Shown here: piece after piece, positions 24,989-36,354 of the stretch
Numbering within the stretch: position 1 is the stretch's first letter
Layout of the letters: every line of letters begins with the position of its first letter
Source of the DNA: Gambelia wislizenii
Lineage: Eukaryota > Chordata > Lepidosauria > Squamata > Crotaphytidae
Length of the DNA: 64,000 nt
Direction of reading: 5' to 3'
Assembly: GCA_030847615.1 (NCBI GenBank)
Contig: JAUMIR010000001.1
Span: 87,283,501 to 87,347,500 of the forward strand
The notes under the pieces: generated by a model
Database searches by the model: none
The model's input: the letters and a program-made list of their open reading frames with translations, nothing else
Told to the model about the DNA's origin: nothing
Program-made: the position numbers and the translations under genes

Positions 24989-24999
24989 AACTATTTTAA

Positions 25000-25118
25000 T
25001 CTTGATTTTGTATGTTTTTAACTATATGTATTTTATTGTATTCTGTCTTTTTGTAAGTTGTCTTGAGTCCCAGCCTGGGAGAAAGGCAGGATATAAATAA
25101 AGTGATGGATGGATGGCA
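25000..25118 (+). repeat. LINE 3' UTR tail
   Basis: TTGTAAGTTGTCTTGAGTCC, CAGCCTGGGAGAAAGGCAGG, ATATAAATAAAGTGATGGATGG. A typical reptile L2/CR1-group tail with a short tetranucleotide end. Confidence 0.6.
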
Positions 25119-25574
25119 CACACCCAGCCTAGAACATGTTATTGTTCTAGCATAAATGCTTGCTACATACTGAACATTTCTGAATAATTAAAACAATCAT
25201 CTTGTAAATTAATGCCAAGTGAAAACTCAAATAGGGAAAAGGAAAACATCTAGCAGGCCTGCAGTTTTCTTTAAGGTCCAGAAAGGAATACCATAACATG
25301 TCCAAGCCCATTACACAAAAGTAAAACTTTAGGTATATAGCTCACAGAGCTTCTTCTTCTTGGCCAACTCAACACAGAAAAAAATACCTGTAGGTAGTTT
25401 AGAAATTAGGCTGTTCTTTTCCTATAAAATTGTCGAATCTTCCACTTCCTCACACTTTGGGGCACACTGTAATGCCATGGACTTTTTTTAATGAAAAACA
25501 TTTTATGTATTACATATTATGGTAACAAAGTAAAGAGCTGGCAGGAGGAAATACTGGAAGTGAGTGGTGATTGA

Positions 25575-25665
25575 TGGAATGTCTGAGGGTGTCTGAATAA
25601 AGCTGGTGAATGAGAGTTGGTGAATGAGAGTTGTAGTTAGAGAGTTGTGGTGTGGTGAAGTGTGA
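25575..25665. repeat. Short degenerate tandem tract (GTGAATGA type)
   Basis: TGGTGAATGAGAGTTG occurs twice in succession, followed by further diverged GTGAATGAG units. Confidence 0.6.
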
Positions 25666-25737
25666 GTGAATGAGCTTGGATGAGGGCTGAGAGAGTCAGT
25701 CAGGATAGGAATTAATGAGTGGGGTTTAAGAGTCTTG

Positions 25738-26348
25738 GGGCACAGCTAGATGGGAGAATTTGTAGCAAAAAATGTCGCCTCACCTCCCTACCGCTGCAGC
25801 GCCTATTTATGACCATGGCTAATTCGCAAGCTTGCTGGAAGGGAACAGTTTGCAGTTTACATGCCAGAAAAGAATCAGTGGCCGCAAGTGAGCTGTGTCT
25901 GGAAAATCTCCACCCATTCTCCCCCCAATTTTTTTCTAAAAATGACAGATGCAGAAGAGCTATTTTCTGCTTGAAAAAATCTTCATACTTTTGCTCTACC
26001 ACTCTGCTGCTTGAACAATCACCAGTCAAAAAACAACAGCAATGGTGGTGCTGGCAATGCAAACCCTCCCTTGCAAGGTCCAACGAAACAGCTTTCAGCT
26101 CTGCTGCATCCTCTTTTTAAATCAGTTTACAGATAACCTATTATGCGTATTTTCACACACTTTTTAAAAAAGATCACGAGAAACAGAGAAAGCTACACTA
26201 CACTTGATCTTAGCCAAAAGGCCGGTCTATGTGGTTTTCAGCCCCCCTCCTTCTGAATATGTCAAATCCCGGCAGGGGCTCATCTAAACTAAGGGTATTC
26301 TGCCCACATTCTTGCCAGATTTTTTTTTTTGGTCATGTAGATGCACCC
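25738..26348. mobile_element. Family I inverted-repeat element carrying a U2 fragment
   Basis: 611 bp with ends GGGCACAGCTAGATGGGA and inverted GGGTGCATCTACATGACC. The flanks ttg and tgg match at two of three positions. Contains the U2-like segment at 26197-26224. No transposase frame. Confidence 0.6.
26197..26224 (-). pseudogene. RNU2: U2 snRNA-derived fragment
   Basis: On the minus strand it matches 28 consecutive bases of the conserved 5' region of U2 snRNA, including GGCCTTTTGGCTAAGATC (the branch-point partner lies just downstream in U2 and is missing). The rest of U2 is absent, so it cannot be a functional snRNA. It lies inside family I. Confidence 0.85.
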
Positions 26349-27124
26349 TGGGTTAGCTAGGAGAAGAGTGTCTGTGAGAGAGACGCATTTTAAATGTATT
26401 AAATAATTATTCTATTTTGTTATGTTCAACTTCTGTAAATAAAGAATTGTTTTTGTGTTATATGCTTTTGGCCTCCACTAGATATAAATAATGCTATATA
26501 TAAAGATTGGGTTCAGATATGGTATCTGTGGTAGCAGAAGAGAAGAGCAAGTGTTGCTGTCCCATGGGGATAGAAGCTGTATAATATCCCACACAGGAAG
26601 CTTGAGGGCATCTAGTGGGACCTCACAGCTGGTGGCCATAGCAGCAGGACAAGAGGAGGTCCTTACATAGGTGGGTGAGGTGGGGGTGAGGGAAAGCCCT
26701 TACTCCTGGTGATTTCAGTAAGGTTTGTGGAAGTCCTCGTGTTTATGGGCAGTGCAGGTTTAGGCAGAACCTCACACCAGGGTGCCAGTTAAATGGTAGT
26801 TTTTGTCACAGGGTGTCCCGGGACTTCTTGATCCCGTATTCGTCCCTCCCTGTTTATACGACTTTTGTCTCTGAACTGGATATCCTGGGAAATCCTGGGA
26901 ACACTGTTTACACGGCATCATGTTCTGTGATATGTACCTTCTCCCACTATATACTACCCCAGGTTTTTTTTGTTTACACGAGTTTACAGTCCCGGGATTA
27001 TTTTTTTAGCTGTCAATCAAGGATGCGATTACTCATTTTTTCACAACCTCAGTGACGTACTTCCTTTAGAGTTTCACGCCACAAGCGATGCTATTGGCTG
27101 GCTCAAATGTTTGTTAAAGCTTCT

Positions 27125-27242
27125 GCATTGGGGATGAGAGGATGATTGAGTATTGCATTGGGGATGAGAGGATGATTGAGTATTGCATTGGGGATGAGAG
27201 GATGATTGAGTATTGCATTGGGGATGAGGGGATGAATGAGCG
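27125..27242. repeat. 30-bp minisatellite, four units
   Basis: Units of GCATTGGGGATGAGAGGATG plus ATTGAGTATT start at 27125, 27155, 27185 and 27215; the fourth is diverged. Units are directly adjacent with no spacers. Confidence 0.95.
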
Positions 27243-27274
27243 ATCCATGACCGACCTAATGTGGGGACACCATT

Positions 27275-27805
27275 TAATAATAATAATAATAATAATAATA
27301 AAATGTATTTCTATCCCGCCCCTCTGCAATGCAATCGGGGCAGCTTACAATATAAAAACTCCATAATTACAATACCCTAGCCCACCCACCCCTTAAAATA
27401 ATATTAAATTAAAAAGGATTAATAACATATAATAATTAAAAATATATAAATTAGAAAAAAATTAAAACATACAATATTTTTTTTAAAAAATCCAGTGCCA
27501 GCTCAAAAGGAAAGGACAGCCAAGTCTTGGGCTGGGATAGTTATTCAGGAAAGGCCTGTCGGAAAAGATCCGTCTTGACAGCTTTTTTGAAGCTGTCTAA
27601 GATGGTAATAAGACGGATCTCGTCTGGAAGGCCATTCCATAATCTGGGAGCAGCAGCAGAGAAGGCCCTCTGGGAGGTCATCGACAGCCTTGTTTTCATA
27701 AGTTGTAACAGGTTCCTCCCAGAGGACCGAAGTGCATGGGGAGAGTCATACGGGAGTAGGCAGTCCCGGAGGTAGGTTGGACCCAAGCCATGAAGGGCTA
27801 ATAAT
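27275..27805 (-). pseudogene. L2 LINE 3' end
   Basis: Inverted L2: an (ATT)n tail at 27275-27301, a 3' UTR with the TATAAA-type and GCCCCGATTGC complement, then the frame ending YLRDCLLPYDSPHALRSSG, APRLWNGLPDEIR and FKKAVKTDLFRQAFPE. The coding end is intact over about 80 codons, but everything upstream is missing. Inserted between tandem arrays of family B. Confidence 0.88.
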
Positions 27806-27813
27806 AATAATAA

Positions 27814-27998
27814 AAGCCCATTGAAAGTGAGGAAGGAAGGGGTGCCCAGTGGCTACACCATTTGCTGTCCTTCCGAATTGAAAGATCACCATTTAAAGCC
27901 CATTGAAAGTGAGGAAGGAAGGGGCACCCAGTGGCTATACCCTTTGCCTTCCTTCCAAATTGAAAGAACACCATTTAAAGCCCATTGAAAGTGAGGAT
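27814..27998. repeat. Tandem repeat, period about 82 bp
   Basis: AAAGCCCATTGAAAGTGAGG begins units at about 27814, 27896 and 27977; the third is partial. Confidence 0.85.
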
Positions 27999-28019
27999 GT
28001 AGGTGTGTGTGTGTGTGTG

Positions 28020-28272
28020 TATGAATGTGCGATTGTCCACTCAGACGCTGGCATTTTTTGAAGGGGAAACTGCCGTATATGTGTGTGTGTGTGTGTGTGT
28101 GTGTATGAACGGCGATCGTCCACTCAGACACTGGCATTTTTTGGAGGGGAAGCTGCCGGGGGGTGGATGAATGTGCGATCGTCCACTCAGACACTGGCAT
28201 TTTTTGGAGGGGAAGCTGCCGGGGGGGTGGATGAATGTGCGATCATCCACTCAGATGCTGGCATTTTTTACT
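28020..28272. repeat. Tandem repeat, period about 64 bp, with TG tracts
   Basis: Four units share CGATCGTCCACTCAGACACT and GGCATTTTTTGGAGGGGAAG. The first is separated from the second by a (TG)n run at 28078-28104. Confidence 0.88.
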
Positions 28273-28829
28273 GTGCCTTTGAACCCATGGAGGGGATGCA
28301 GGCAGGGGGGATGAATGGGCAATCATCCACCCACGATCTCTTTATAATTTACTCTCTCTTTAAAATTTAAACCAAGCATTCAGGGGAGGGACAGGTTAAA
28401 GCTGAAGGGTTTGCAGTGTAGAAATCCATTGAACAGGGTGATTTAGTGCAGACAGATACATATACACAAACCTACGTGCAGCTGGAATGGAAGCCTTTGT
28501 TTTCAGCTGGTGAGGCTGAATCTGTTGAATGGGTGACTGACCCCTCCTCTCCTTTCTGAGCCCTCCCCTGGTCACAACAATTTCCTGTCATCACCAAGTA
28601 CTGAGATATCTTGTCCTGGGCTGTTTACATTTCCAATTTTCCGAATCCTCCTGTGACTTTTTAAAAAACCGCTACAAACAGTGGAATGGAAGGTCACACA
28701 GGTTGAATGATAAAAGGTGGCCCCCCTTCCCAATACCTCGGAACCAACACGATGTGCGTGTAAACAACCAGGGTTAGACACGAATTCTTCCCACTACATT
28801 TTCATTGTGTAAACGGCACCCTGGTGGAA

Positions 28830-29146
28830 AATTAGTGGGATAAAGGGGCAGAAATCACACACACACTAACCCACATAATGCTGGCAGTTTGGGACAATTT
28901 GTAAAAATAAAGGCTTGTTTTTGTCATATTTGAAGAGGGCATTAATAAAATCAATTTACAATAGTTTGGTACGTTGTCCCAAAGAGCATGTTAAGCCTTT
29001 CTAGATCCAAACTAGTCCCTTCAATTATACATGGAAAAACAAAAATAAATATTGAACTATAACTAAGTTCAAGGAATCTCACATAAAGCAGCACACTTAA
29101 CATTATACATTCTCTAAATATTTTAAAGATTGTCTTTTGTCTTTAC
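28830..29146. other. Unique intron sequence beside the 61-nt exon
   Basis: No repeat recognised; includes the donor side of the DISC1 exon. Confidence 0.6.
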
Positions 29147-29207
29147 CTTTGTAATTTTTCTTCTAGAATTTCCATATATTTGATAGCATTTTCCTTCAAT
29201 GTCCTCT
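29147..29207 (-). CDS. DISC1: DISC1 exon (equivalent of human exon 10)
   Basis: A 61-nt internal exon on the minus strand between acceptor tttttgtcttacag and donor AAAG|gtaaag. It reads AG, 19 codons, AG, giving the coiled-coil peptide KENAIKYMEILEEKL. This aligns with human DISC1 KENTMKYMETLKNKL (about residues 665-679). The trailing AG joins the leading C of the exon at 3009-3279 to make Ser, as in human (Ser681), so both exons are in phase across a 25,867-nt intron. About 11 of 20 residues match by eye. Flanking intron is unique sequence for about 250 bases each side. The preceding exon was searched for above 29208 and not recognised. Confidence 0.88.
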
Positions 29208-29791
29208 CTGTAAGACAAAAATCAAAGTTCTTTTTCATTAAGAAAGAACACTGAGGAAGAAAGTAAGAGAGAATTTTTGCATGATAGAAAGTCAAAGTTT
29301 ATTGTGTTTTCTCCCTTTGGGATTTCAGGCATGAAGATAAACAAAAATATTTTATTTAAGAAAGTTCTGCTTCAAAAACAACCCATTGTTCAACACTACA
29401 GGAGGAACAGGGAAGGCCTCCCTTCAGTCAGAAAGAAAGACAGAGAGCAAAAGTCAAGATCTTTAACTTTAAGTGCCTACACACAAAGTTTAGAAAGGCA
29501 TGAAAAGAGTAGACTGGGGGTCTGTCCAAACTATTTAAAAACTGAGATACCTCACTACAGAAAGCCTCATTTCTCACCTGTTGGGACTTCCTGGAAAAGT
29601 GTTTTCAATCCACATGGACCTATTTAGCAAGCAAGGAAAGGAGGAAAGCTGGCTAGGCAATTTGACCAATCAATAAACATTCAGATTTCATAATGCTACT
29701 GACAACTGGCCAATGAGAGATATTTTCTGCGTCTTTGTTCACTATTGACTCTGGAGACCTGGATGGACAGGCCTTCCTTTTTAAAGATACA

Positions 29792-30390
29792 GGGCTTGTC
29801 TATATGAGCCCCCAAAGACTGTAGTGCCCTGCAGAAAAAGCAAGTCACATCAGTTGCAACTTGTCTTAATGGTGGTTTTATCCCCAGCAGCCCCCATAAG
29901 GTTCGTATCCCAGATGACAGCTGAGGAAGGAAGAAGAGGGTGAAAGAGCCCTCCTCCCCCTTCCTGGGCCCCACAGATCAGCTCTTTCACCCTCTTCTCG
30001 CTTCGTTGGCCCCATGGACAGGAGGTGGAGAAATCAGACGGGCGGGTGGAAGGTAGCTGGAGAGAGGGAGCCGGGGGAGGAAGAAGAGGAGGAGAGAGCC
30101 CTCCTTCCCTCTCTGCCCCCAGCGGGGATGGCAATGGTGGTGGAGCATGGGAATGATAGCTGCATTCCCCCCTTCCCCATCCTCAATCGCTTGGGGGGGG
30201 AATGGTGGCTGTTGGCTGCTTTGCGTGCTAGTAAGCACTGCCCCCTGAGCTTGTCTGGCCAATCAGAGGTGTGTGTCCTCTCATTTGGGTAAGCAAACCA
30301 GATTGACTCACTTGTCCTAACAAGCAGAAATGTGCCCCACCTTGTTTTGTTTTGTTTTAAAAGACGAGAAAAGCCACAAAGGTTTTTCTG

Positions 30391-30427
<37 letters not shown>

Positions 30428-30539
30428 CCTTTTTGGCCCCCCTCCTTCACCACAGGGCGAAATCACATGGGATGCCATTAGGACAGGTAGGATTCTCCTC
30501 GCATTCCGTGAGGAGTTTTTTAACTGTTTGGACAACCCC
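29792..30539. mobile_element. Family F2 inverted-repeat element
   Basis: 748 bp with ends GGGCTTGTCTATATGAGC and inverted GGGGTTGTCCAAACAG. Exact 3-bp duplication ACA (29789-29791, 30540-30542). Shares GAGCTTGTCTGGCCAATCAG with 48408-48995 (GTGCTTGTCCAGCCAATCAG). Contains a (TA)n run. Confidence 0.75.
30394..30425. repeat. (TA)n microsatellite
   Basis: About 16 TA units inside the F2 element. Confidence 0.95.
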
Positions 30540-31622
30540 ACAGTATTCCAAAAATATTGTTGTCCTAGCATAAATGCCCTGTGGTCCCCCTCTCATCCAG
30601 AGTAGAAAATCGAAATGCCTTTAACTGAATCTAGCAAACCACAACTCCTGTAAAAAAAAAATGGAACTTTTTACTACATTCTATCCCGAAATAAAAAGAA
30701 CCCAGACTTTAGGTAGGAGCAAAATAGTTCTGTTTGTGCTTGAAATTGCTCTAGATGTTCCATGAGACGGAGAATGCCGCCTGGTTGCTTAAAATAAATC
30801 CCAATTTCCTCTGTCTGTTTCCCCGTTCAGTCTCTGTGAGGTTATCACAATCTTTAACAGAACTGAAATACTCCAGATATTCAATTAATCTAAATAACTC
30901 CCTTTGGAATTTTAGGACTGGTTACATTAACTAGTACCTGTGAAGTTTTCAAACACTGAACATTTGCTTCAAGTTATACTGTATCATTAAAACATTGTGT
31001 GTTCTGCAAGACAGAACTGCTCTCACTTCAAAAATGCATCCTTTTCTGGAAGAGACTCAGGGACACTGCATATAAAATGGAAAATGCAGAACCTTGTATC
31101 AAAAGAAAAATAGTGGTAATTTGTTTCATTCAACAAGCTAAATGCCTGCTTTAAGTTCATAACAGACATGATAGTAAATGCATCAGACTGAATGTTTCAG
31201 ATTGAATTAGATCACTAAATTTTGACAAGTATGAGATAAAGTTGTAATTCAGATGAAAGTACACAAAGCTCAGTCCTGCTCTTTACTAAGTGGTACAAGG
31301 GGGAAAGCTGGATCCTCCATTGGATTCTCAGTCACAGTTTGATGTGAAAAGACAGGTTGGGGGAGGGAAAATCAGAAAACACTAACATCCATGGTAGGTG
31401 CTTGTCATTTATTCTGTGTAAAGACTGGAAAATACATATAGGTGTGGACCATGTACACTGGAGTGGAATGAACTAAAAAAGGAGATGAAATGTCCAACGG
31501 AATGCAACGGCTAGAGCTACTGCAGAGTTACCCCTTCATTCTACACTATCCTTATTCTCTGTTTGAAAGGCTGCCTCAATTGAATCTCATCTTCAGTCCA
31601 AAGAGGAAATGAAATTTAACAA
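30540..31622. other. Unique intron sequence, nothing recognised
   Basis: No repeats, conserved frames or RNA genes seen. Confidence 0.6.
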
Positions 31623-31968
31623 TAGTTGTCCCTCCAGATTTACAGTTTAAGCATTTGCAAATTTGATTATTCAGGGATTACTAAATATGTTCTCTCTAGG
31701 CATTTTCTAGGTCCTCCAGCATGATTCAATGGTATGCTTGAAGTTGACCATAGAGTCATGCTGGAGGACCTGGAAATTCCTAGAGAGAAGCCTTCTCTGA
31801 GCATTATAGGTCCTCCAGCATGATTCTATGGTCAGTTTCTGTCAGAGGTTGACCATAGAATTGTGCTGAGGACCTACAAATAGAAGAAATAGTGAGCCTA
31901 TATTTGCAGTTTTTCCACTTTCATGGAGGTCTTCTCCACCAACCCCTGTGAAAGTTGAGGGCCAACTA
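31623..31968. mobile_element. Tigger-like element with internal hairpins
   Basis: Ends TAGTTGTCCCTCCAGATTTAC and inverted TAGTTGGCCCTCAACTTTC, with TA following the right end. The interior contains two hairpins built on GGTCCTCCAGCATGATTC. Confidence 0.7.
31690..31790. repeat. Long hairpin (about 45-bp arms)
   Basis: TTCTCTCTAGGCATTTTC and AGGTCCTCCAGCATGATTC are mirrored by GAGTCATGCTGGAGGACCT and CCTAGAGAGAA. A second, shorter hairpin on the same motif is at 31808-31877. Confidence 0.85.
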
Positions 31969-32482
31969 TATACCTTATATGAACTTGTACATGACTGTAA
32001 AAAAAAAAAAAACACTACCAGAAGAGTATATTTTTTCATAGGTAAAAATCAGGCTCTTTACACAAATCTAAAGTCATTTAAAAGGCCAAGTTTACCAGAA
32101 AAATCCTATGCAGCTAGCTAGCTAGCCTGACAGAAAGGACTGCTGGATATTTAAACAGATGTGGTTTTATGCAGGTACAGACATATCAGCTCTACTACAC
32201 ACATACATTTTGACTTCCTCATAAACCAGGGGCTTCTAAATGACTGAAGACTGGCAAAACAAAATTTTCATTAATTGTAAAAAATCACATCAAAAAACAC
32301 AGCTAAAACACCAAATGAACAGAACTCTTAATTCTTGGTTTATACAGGAGGCTGAAATTAGAAAAATCTTCCTAGGAACCATTTAGTTGTTTATACCCAG
32401 TGCTACTAATTAGCCATGCATCCTGGATTACTTCTGCTGGTATACGGGTTGACTGCTACAAAATTCTAAGACCAAATTAACT

Positions 32483-33621
32483 TTTTTTTAAATTATTATT
32501 ATTTTATTTTTAAATATTGAAACCAACAAATAAATATACAAATCATAACACATCACAATTCCCATTCTTAACACAATAATACAACAAATATTAATATATA
32601 GTGAGTTCTTCCACCCTGGGACCTCCACCTTGCATTCATACCTCCATCCAGAATTCCATTGTCTCCAACACTGGTTTGTTCCCTCTCCCCTTTATTAATA
32701 CAAATTTTAAAAACTTGCTCCAGATATCTCCAAAATCTTTCTTAATAACCATTCCCTTTTTTTCTTTAATATTGCTTGTTAATTTTTCATTTATTGTATA
32801 TCCCATACTTCACTGTACCATTCCTCTATCTGGTAACTGCCTTGTATTTTCCATTTCCTTGCTATTATTAACCTTGCTGCTGTCAGCAAATTTGTTAGTA
32901 AATCCTTAATAGTTTGGGATTCTTGTATTTTCTCATAAAGTGATAACAACGCTATTTCAGGACTTAAGGGTACATTTATCTCTATTATCCCATTTATCTC
33001 CTTCATTAACATTTGCCAAAAACTCTGAACATATTTACAATGCCACCACATATGAATATATGTCCCCAATTCTTGACATCCCCTCCAACACTGTGCTGAA
33101 TACTTTTTATCTATTTGGTTAATTCTTACTGGTGTTAGATACCACCTCCATACTATCTTTATAATAATTTTCTTTTATTCTTACTGATAATGTTGTCAAG
33201 TTACACATATTCCATGTTTTCTCCCATCTACATCTATCTATTACAGTTACTATATCCATTTCCCATAAATCTTTAAGATAATCTTGCAAATCTTCATTTT
33301 CCAATAATATTTTATAAATTTTACTTGTAATGCCTTTTATAGTTTTTTTTTCCCCCTTGGGCAGCTTGTAAAATTAATTCTTCAAATTTTGTATTTTTTC
33401 TACAATCTCCCCACTTTAACCTTTTTTTTTGTCCACTGCTATAACTGTGTTAATTTGAACCATGTAATTTCTTGTTCTCTTAATGCTTTTTACAAATAAA
33501 TCTTATTTTTCATTTTTTTTCCCATCTATTCCTTCAATCTTATTGTTTCTTGTCCTCCCATCTTTGCTTCCACTTCATTCCTTAAATTTAGTGGAAAACC
33601 ATATCACTGGAGTTAATGGAT
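32483..33621 (-). pseudogene. L1 LINE ORF2 C-terminal fragment
   Basis: On the minus strand the frame includes LTPVRINQIDKKYSAQCWRG, then GTYIHMWWHCKYVQSFW and LLTAARLIIARKWK, the L1 ORF2 C-terminal signature with its cysteine motif (C near KYSAQCW, H and C in HMWWHC). Stops and a frame change upstream (the WEMDIVTVI region) show inactivation. The T-rich edge at 32482-32490 is the inverted poly(A). A likely target duplication is CAAATTAA with context (32473-32480, 33624-33631). RT and endonuclease parts are absent. Confidence 0.85.
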
Positions 33622-33634
33622 ATCAAATTAAACT

Positions 33635-36346
33635 GTGCCTTTTCTGTTGCAAGCTGCCAGGTATTACTATGGCTCCATTTAAGTGTCTGAATTTCTGAAA
33701 CAGAACTACAGGCTGATTCTCACACAGCTCTAGTTTGTAGGATCCGTGTATCCGTGTATCAGTGTAAACTGATACCTCCCTCCATCACATCAATATGCAC
33801 TGGAGTTTAAACATGCACACTCTTACACAGATGCCACCTCTGTGAGGATTCTTCAGCTGTGACAAAGGTGTGAATAAAGAATGTAAAGATAGCCTATTTC
33901 TTTTATACACACACACACACACACACACACACGAAGGCTCAGATCATACATTCAAGGCCCTACATAAAGTATGGGTCACAAAGCCAAGACTGACTGTCAT
34001 GCCCTGCTTGTGTAGTGCCTTTACACTGGAGCCATGAGTACACTGCCCTCCATTCTTCTGAACAATTAGCTTTATATCTTACACAGTTCTCCCTAGGATT
34101 GTGAATCAACAGGGACAGGGCAAGAGTATAATCACAGCCTTGAACCACATGCCATTCTTCTACAAAAGTATAAAAACCCAATTTGTCAGCCTATAGTTAT
34201 ATGTCACTTGCAAACGCTTTCACTTAAATATGTGATAAGTTCTTTGATAATGGGCAGCTTTATGCTTCCGCTTTTATTGCTCTTCAACCTGATACCATCA
34301 TTATACGGCCTTGGAACGTGACATATCCCAACTCAAGAGTCTCTCTCATCAAAATATAAAATGTCAATAGATATTAATAACTGCAAGGGATGGGAAGGGA
34401 TCTGTTTCACACTTACTTTGTTTCCAGCTAATGCCACAATGTATTATGTTACATGAATGATAAACCCCAGTTCCAGTTTCTCCTACTGTGCTGGGTAGAT
34501 TTTAATTGGATATTATCTGATACAGTAATTCTCACTTTTCACAGTTGTGTTCTGTTCTCTGCATCAGTTTTACAATGTCCTTGAAGCACAGAGCTTAATA
34601 AATCAGCAATTCTCAATGACGGAAAAAGTAAGGGATAAAAGATCACCACTAGGCAAAAGTAGGTCAGCTATAAAATCTCTGGGAAACAGGGGTAGGACAC
34701 AGAAACATTATCTCCATCAAACGCTTTAACTAAAATGCTAAGGGCATCATATGATTCTCTTTACACACAGGGAGTATGAGTTCCTACCTTTGATTTCCAG
34801 TATACCTAAATGGATGTTTTCATTTTAAATTCAATATCAAAATCTAATAGTTTTGCTTTTGCTGGGAAAACTACTAGAAAAACACTTGGATTTTTCTCAT
34901 CTTTGGACTATCTTCTCACAAACCAATAGTCTCTACTTATGGAAAAGCAAGCAGTAGGACCAAAAACTCTTGAAACTAAGAAAGAAAGAACCCTGTAAAG
35001 GTAGTAGGAACTGAGTTAAGGAGAATTGTGCAACTGTATTCTGTAAACATGTCAAAAGGTTTCTTTTCAAATACATAAAGTGTCTGTTTATTTCTGTCCT
35101 CAATCTCCCCAGGACTCAGCTATTATTGGTAGAAAAGTAACATACTGGAGTAAATACTATAAATATTAAAGGAAACAGAGAACTCAGTATATTTGATGAA
35201 ATGAAAAATGGATCTCTGCCTTTCATGGCATCATAATTGGAGTGGGGGGAATATGTCTGTTTGCTTTTGTTTTTCCCCCTTCACTGCATTTGCTTTTTGC
35301 CGCTGTAATGGTAAAAGCCAGGCATCACAGGTCACAGAGGGAAAATATTGCAAGACATAAGGTCAACTAATTTCCATAATTTTGCTAAACATAAATATAA
35401 ATTTATGCACAATATTCCTTTAGCAGTGTTTTTTATCCTGTTCATTTTTTTCTGAAAACAGTAGTGGAAAACTAACAACATGAGGAAGACAGCCAAACCA
35501 GTACATGGTCATCATCTTACTGGGTAGAGTCACTTACATCTTATCCGCAGGGAACAGTACATACATTCCATCGCATACAAGACCTTCTCCAGGTAAAATG
35601 CATAAAACCCACCAGCCCGATGTGGAGGCAGCCACAAAATGGGGCTTGCTGAACTTACTGATAATGATTGCAGTGCTGAGTAGCAGTGAGACCATTCTAA
35701 TAATCAGAATGTGACCTATTGGGATTTCTCTTTAATCGTGACTTTGTTCCTGACATAACATGTTAAAATCTAGGGTAAATTTTGACCCTAATCAGTTGTG
35801 TATTACGGTCCTGGTATGTAGTTTAACCATCCCAGCTAGAAACCTCATTAACATTTACAAAAATATTCCTTGATTGCACTTCAAAAACAATTTTTCCAAC
35901 CTGATGTAATATTATTACAAAAGCAGGTGAATGTGTACTAGCAGCAATAACTGATGTTTAGCACTGGATCCACATCCACAATAGTTATCAATATAATAGT
36001 AATGGTGATGCTGATGGACTAAACTTCCCAAACCCTGATTATTCCTCTGGTTTATAGTGTTTCTGAGCTCTGGTTACTAAATTGTGATTCTCCAATAGCT
36101 CTTGGGAAATGTGGATCTGACACTGAGAATGTACAGCTTTCTTGTATCTCTTCTTACTTTCAGTGGATTGTAACAGCACTGGGGACTGCCACATATACAG
36201 TGAAATTAACTGATTCACTGGCATACACTATGTATCATATGTCTCACTTCACAAACTAAGCATAAGAAGAGTCCTAAGCTATCATGCTTAAAATCTATTT
36301 AGGAAAAATACTCTGTTTGAAACAGTGTATCACTGGAGGAATCAGG
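33635..36346. other. Unique intron sequence, nothing named
   Basis: Apart from the (CA)n run at 33907 I see no repeat family, exon or RNA gene. Confidence 0.55.
33907..33932. repeat. (CA)n microsatellite
   Basis: Thirteen CA units. Confidence 0.95.
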
Positions 36347-36354
36347 TTTTTGGC

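Larger units (their letters stand above)
26781..28820. mobile_element. Family B: 2-kb composite inverted-repeat element
   Basis: CCAGGGTGCCAGTTAAA on the left and inverted CCAGGGTGCCGTTTACACA on the right. Flanks cag and ctg are imperfect. Near both ends the motif TGTTTACACG or its inverse recurs (26906, 26972, 28758, 28810). The interior holds minisatellites and an L2 3' end. The left boundary is less secure than the right. Confidence 0.5.
3280..29146 (-). other. DISC1: DISC1 intron between the two recognised exons
   Basis: A 25.9-kb intron (GT-AG) filled with transposable elements that are listed separately. Stretches outside those entries, including 12012-13627, 16322-18231, 18426-19372, 20531-22342, 23964-24760 and 25119-25737, show no coding signal, RNA gene or strong repeat that I can recognise. 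Short open frames in them lack splice context and similarity. Confidence 0.8.

Noticed and set aside
27125..27242. Regular 30-bp repeats resembling a CRISPR array
   Set aside because: Units are directly adjacent without spacers and the sequence is vertebrate; it is a minisatellite.
27142..27366. Repetitive reading frame encoding repeated MIEYCIGDER
   Set aside because: Product of translating the 30-bp minisatellite; no splice context or similarity.
29277..29627. 116-codon plus-strand frame near the 61-nt exon
   Set aside because: Wrong strand for DISC1, no similarity, no conserved pattern visible.
33711..33861. Possible 150-bp member of the GGN7YANA network
   Set aside because: GGCTGATTCTCACACAG and a partly similar inverse near 33842 exist, but terminal spacing and duplication do not agree.
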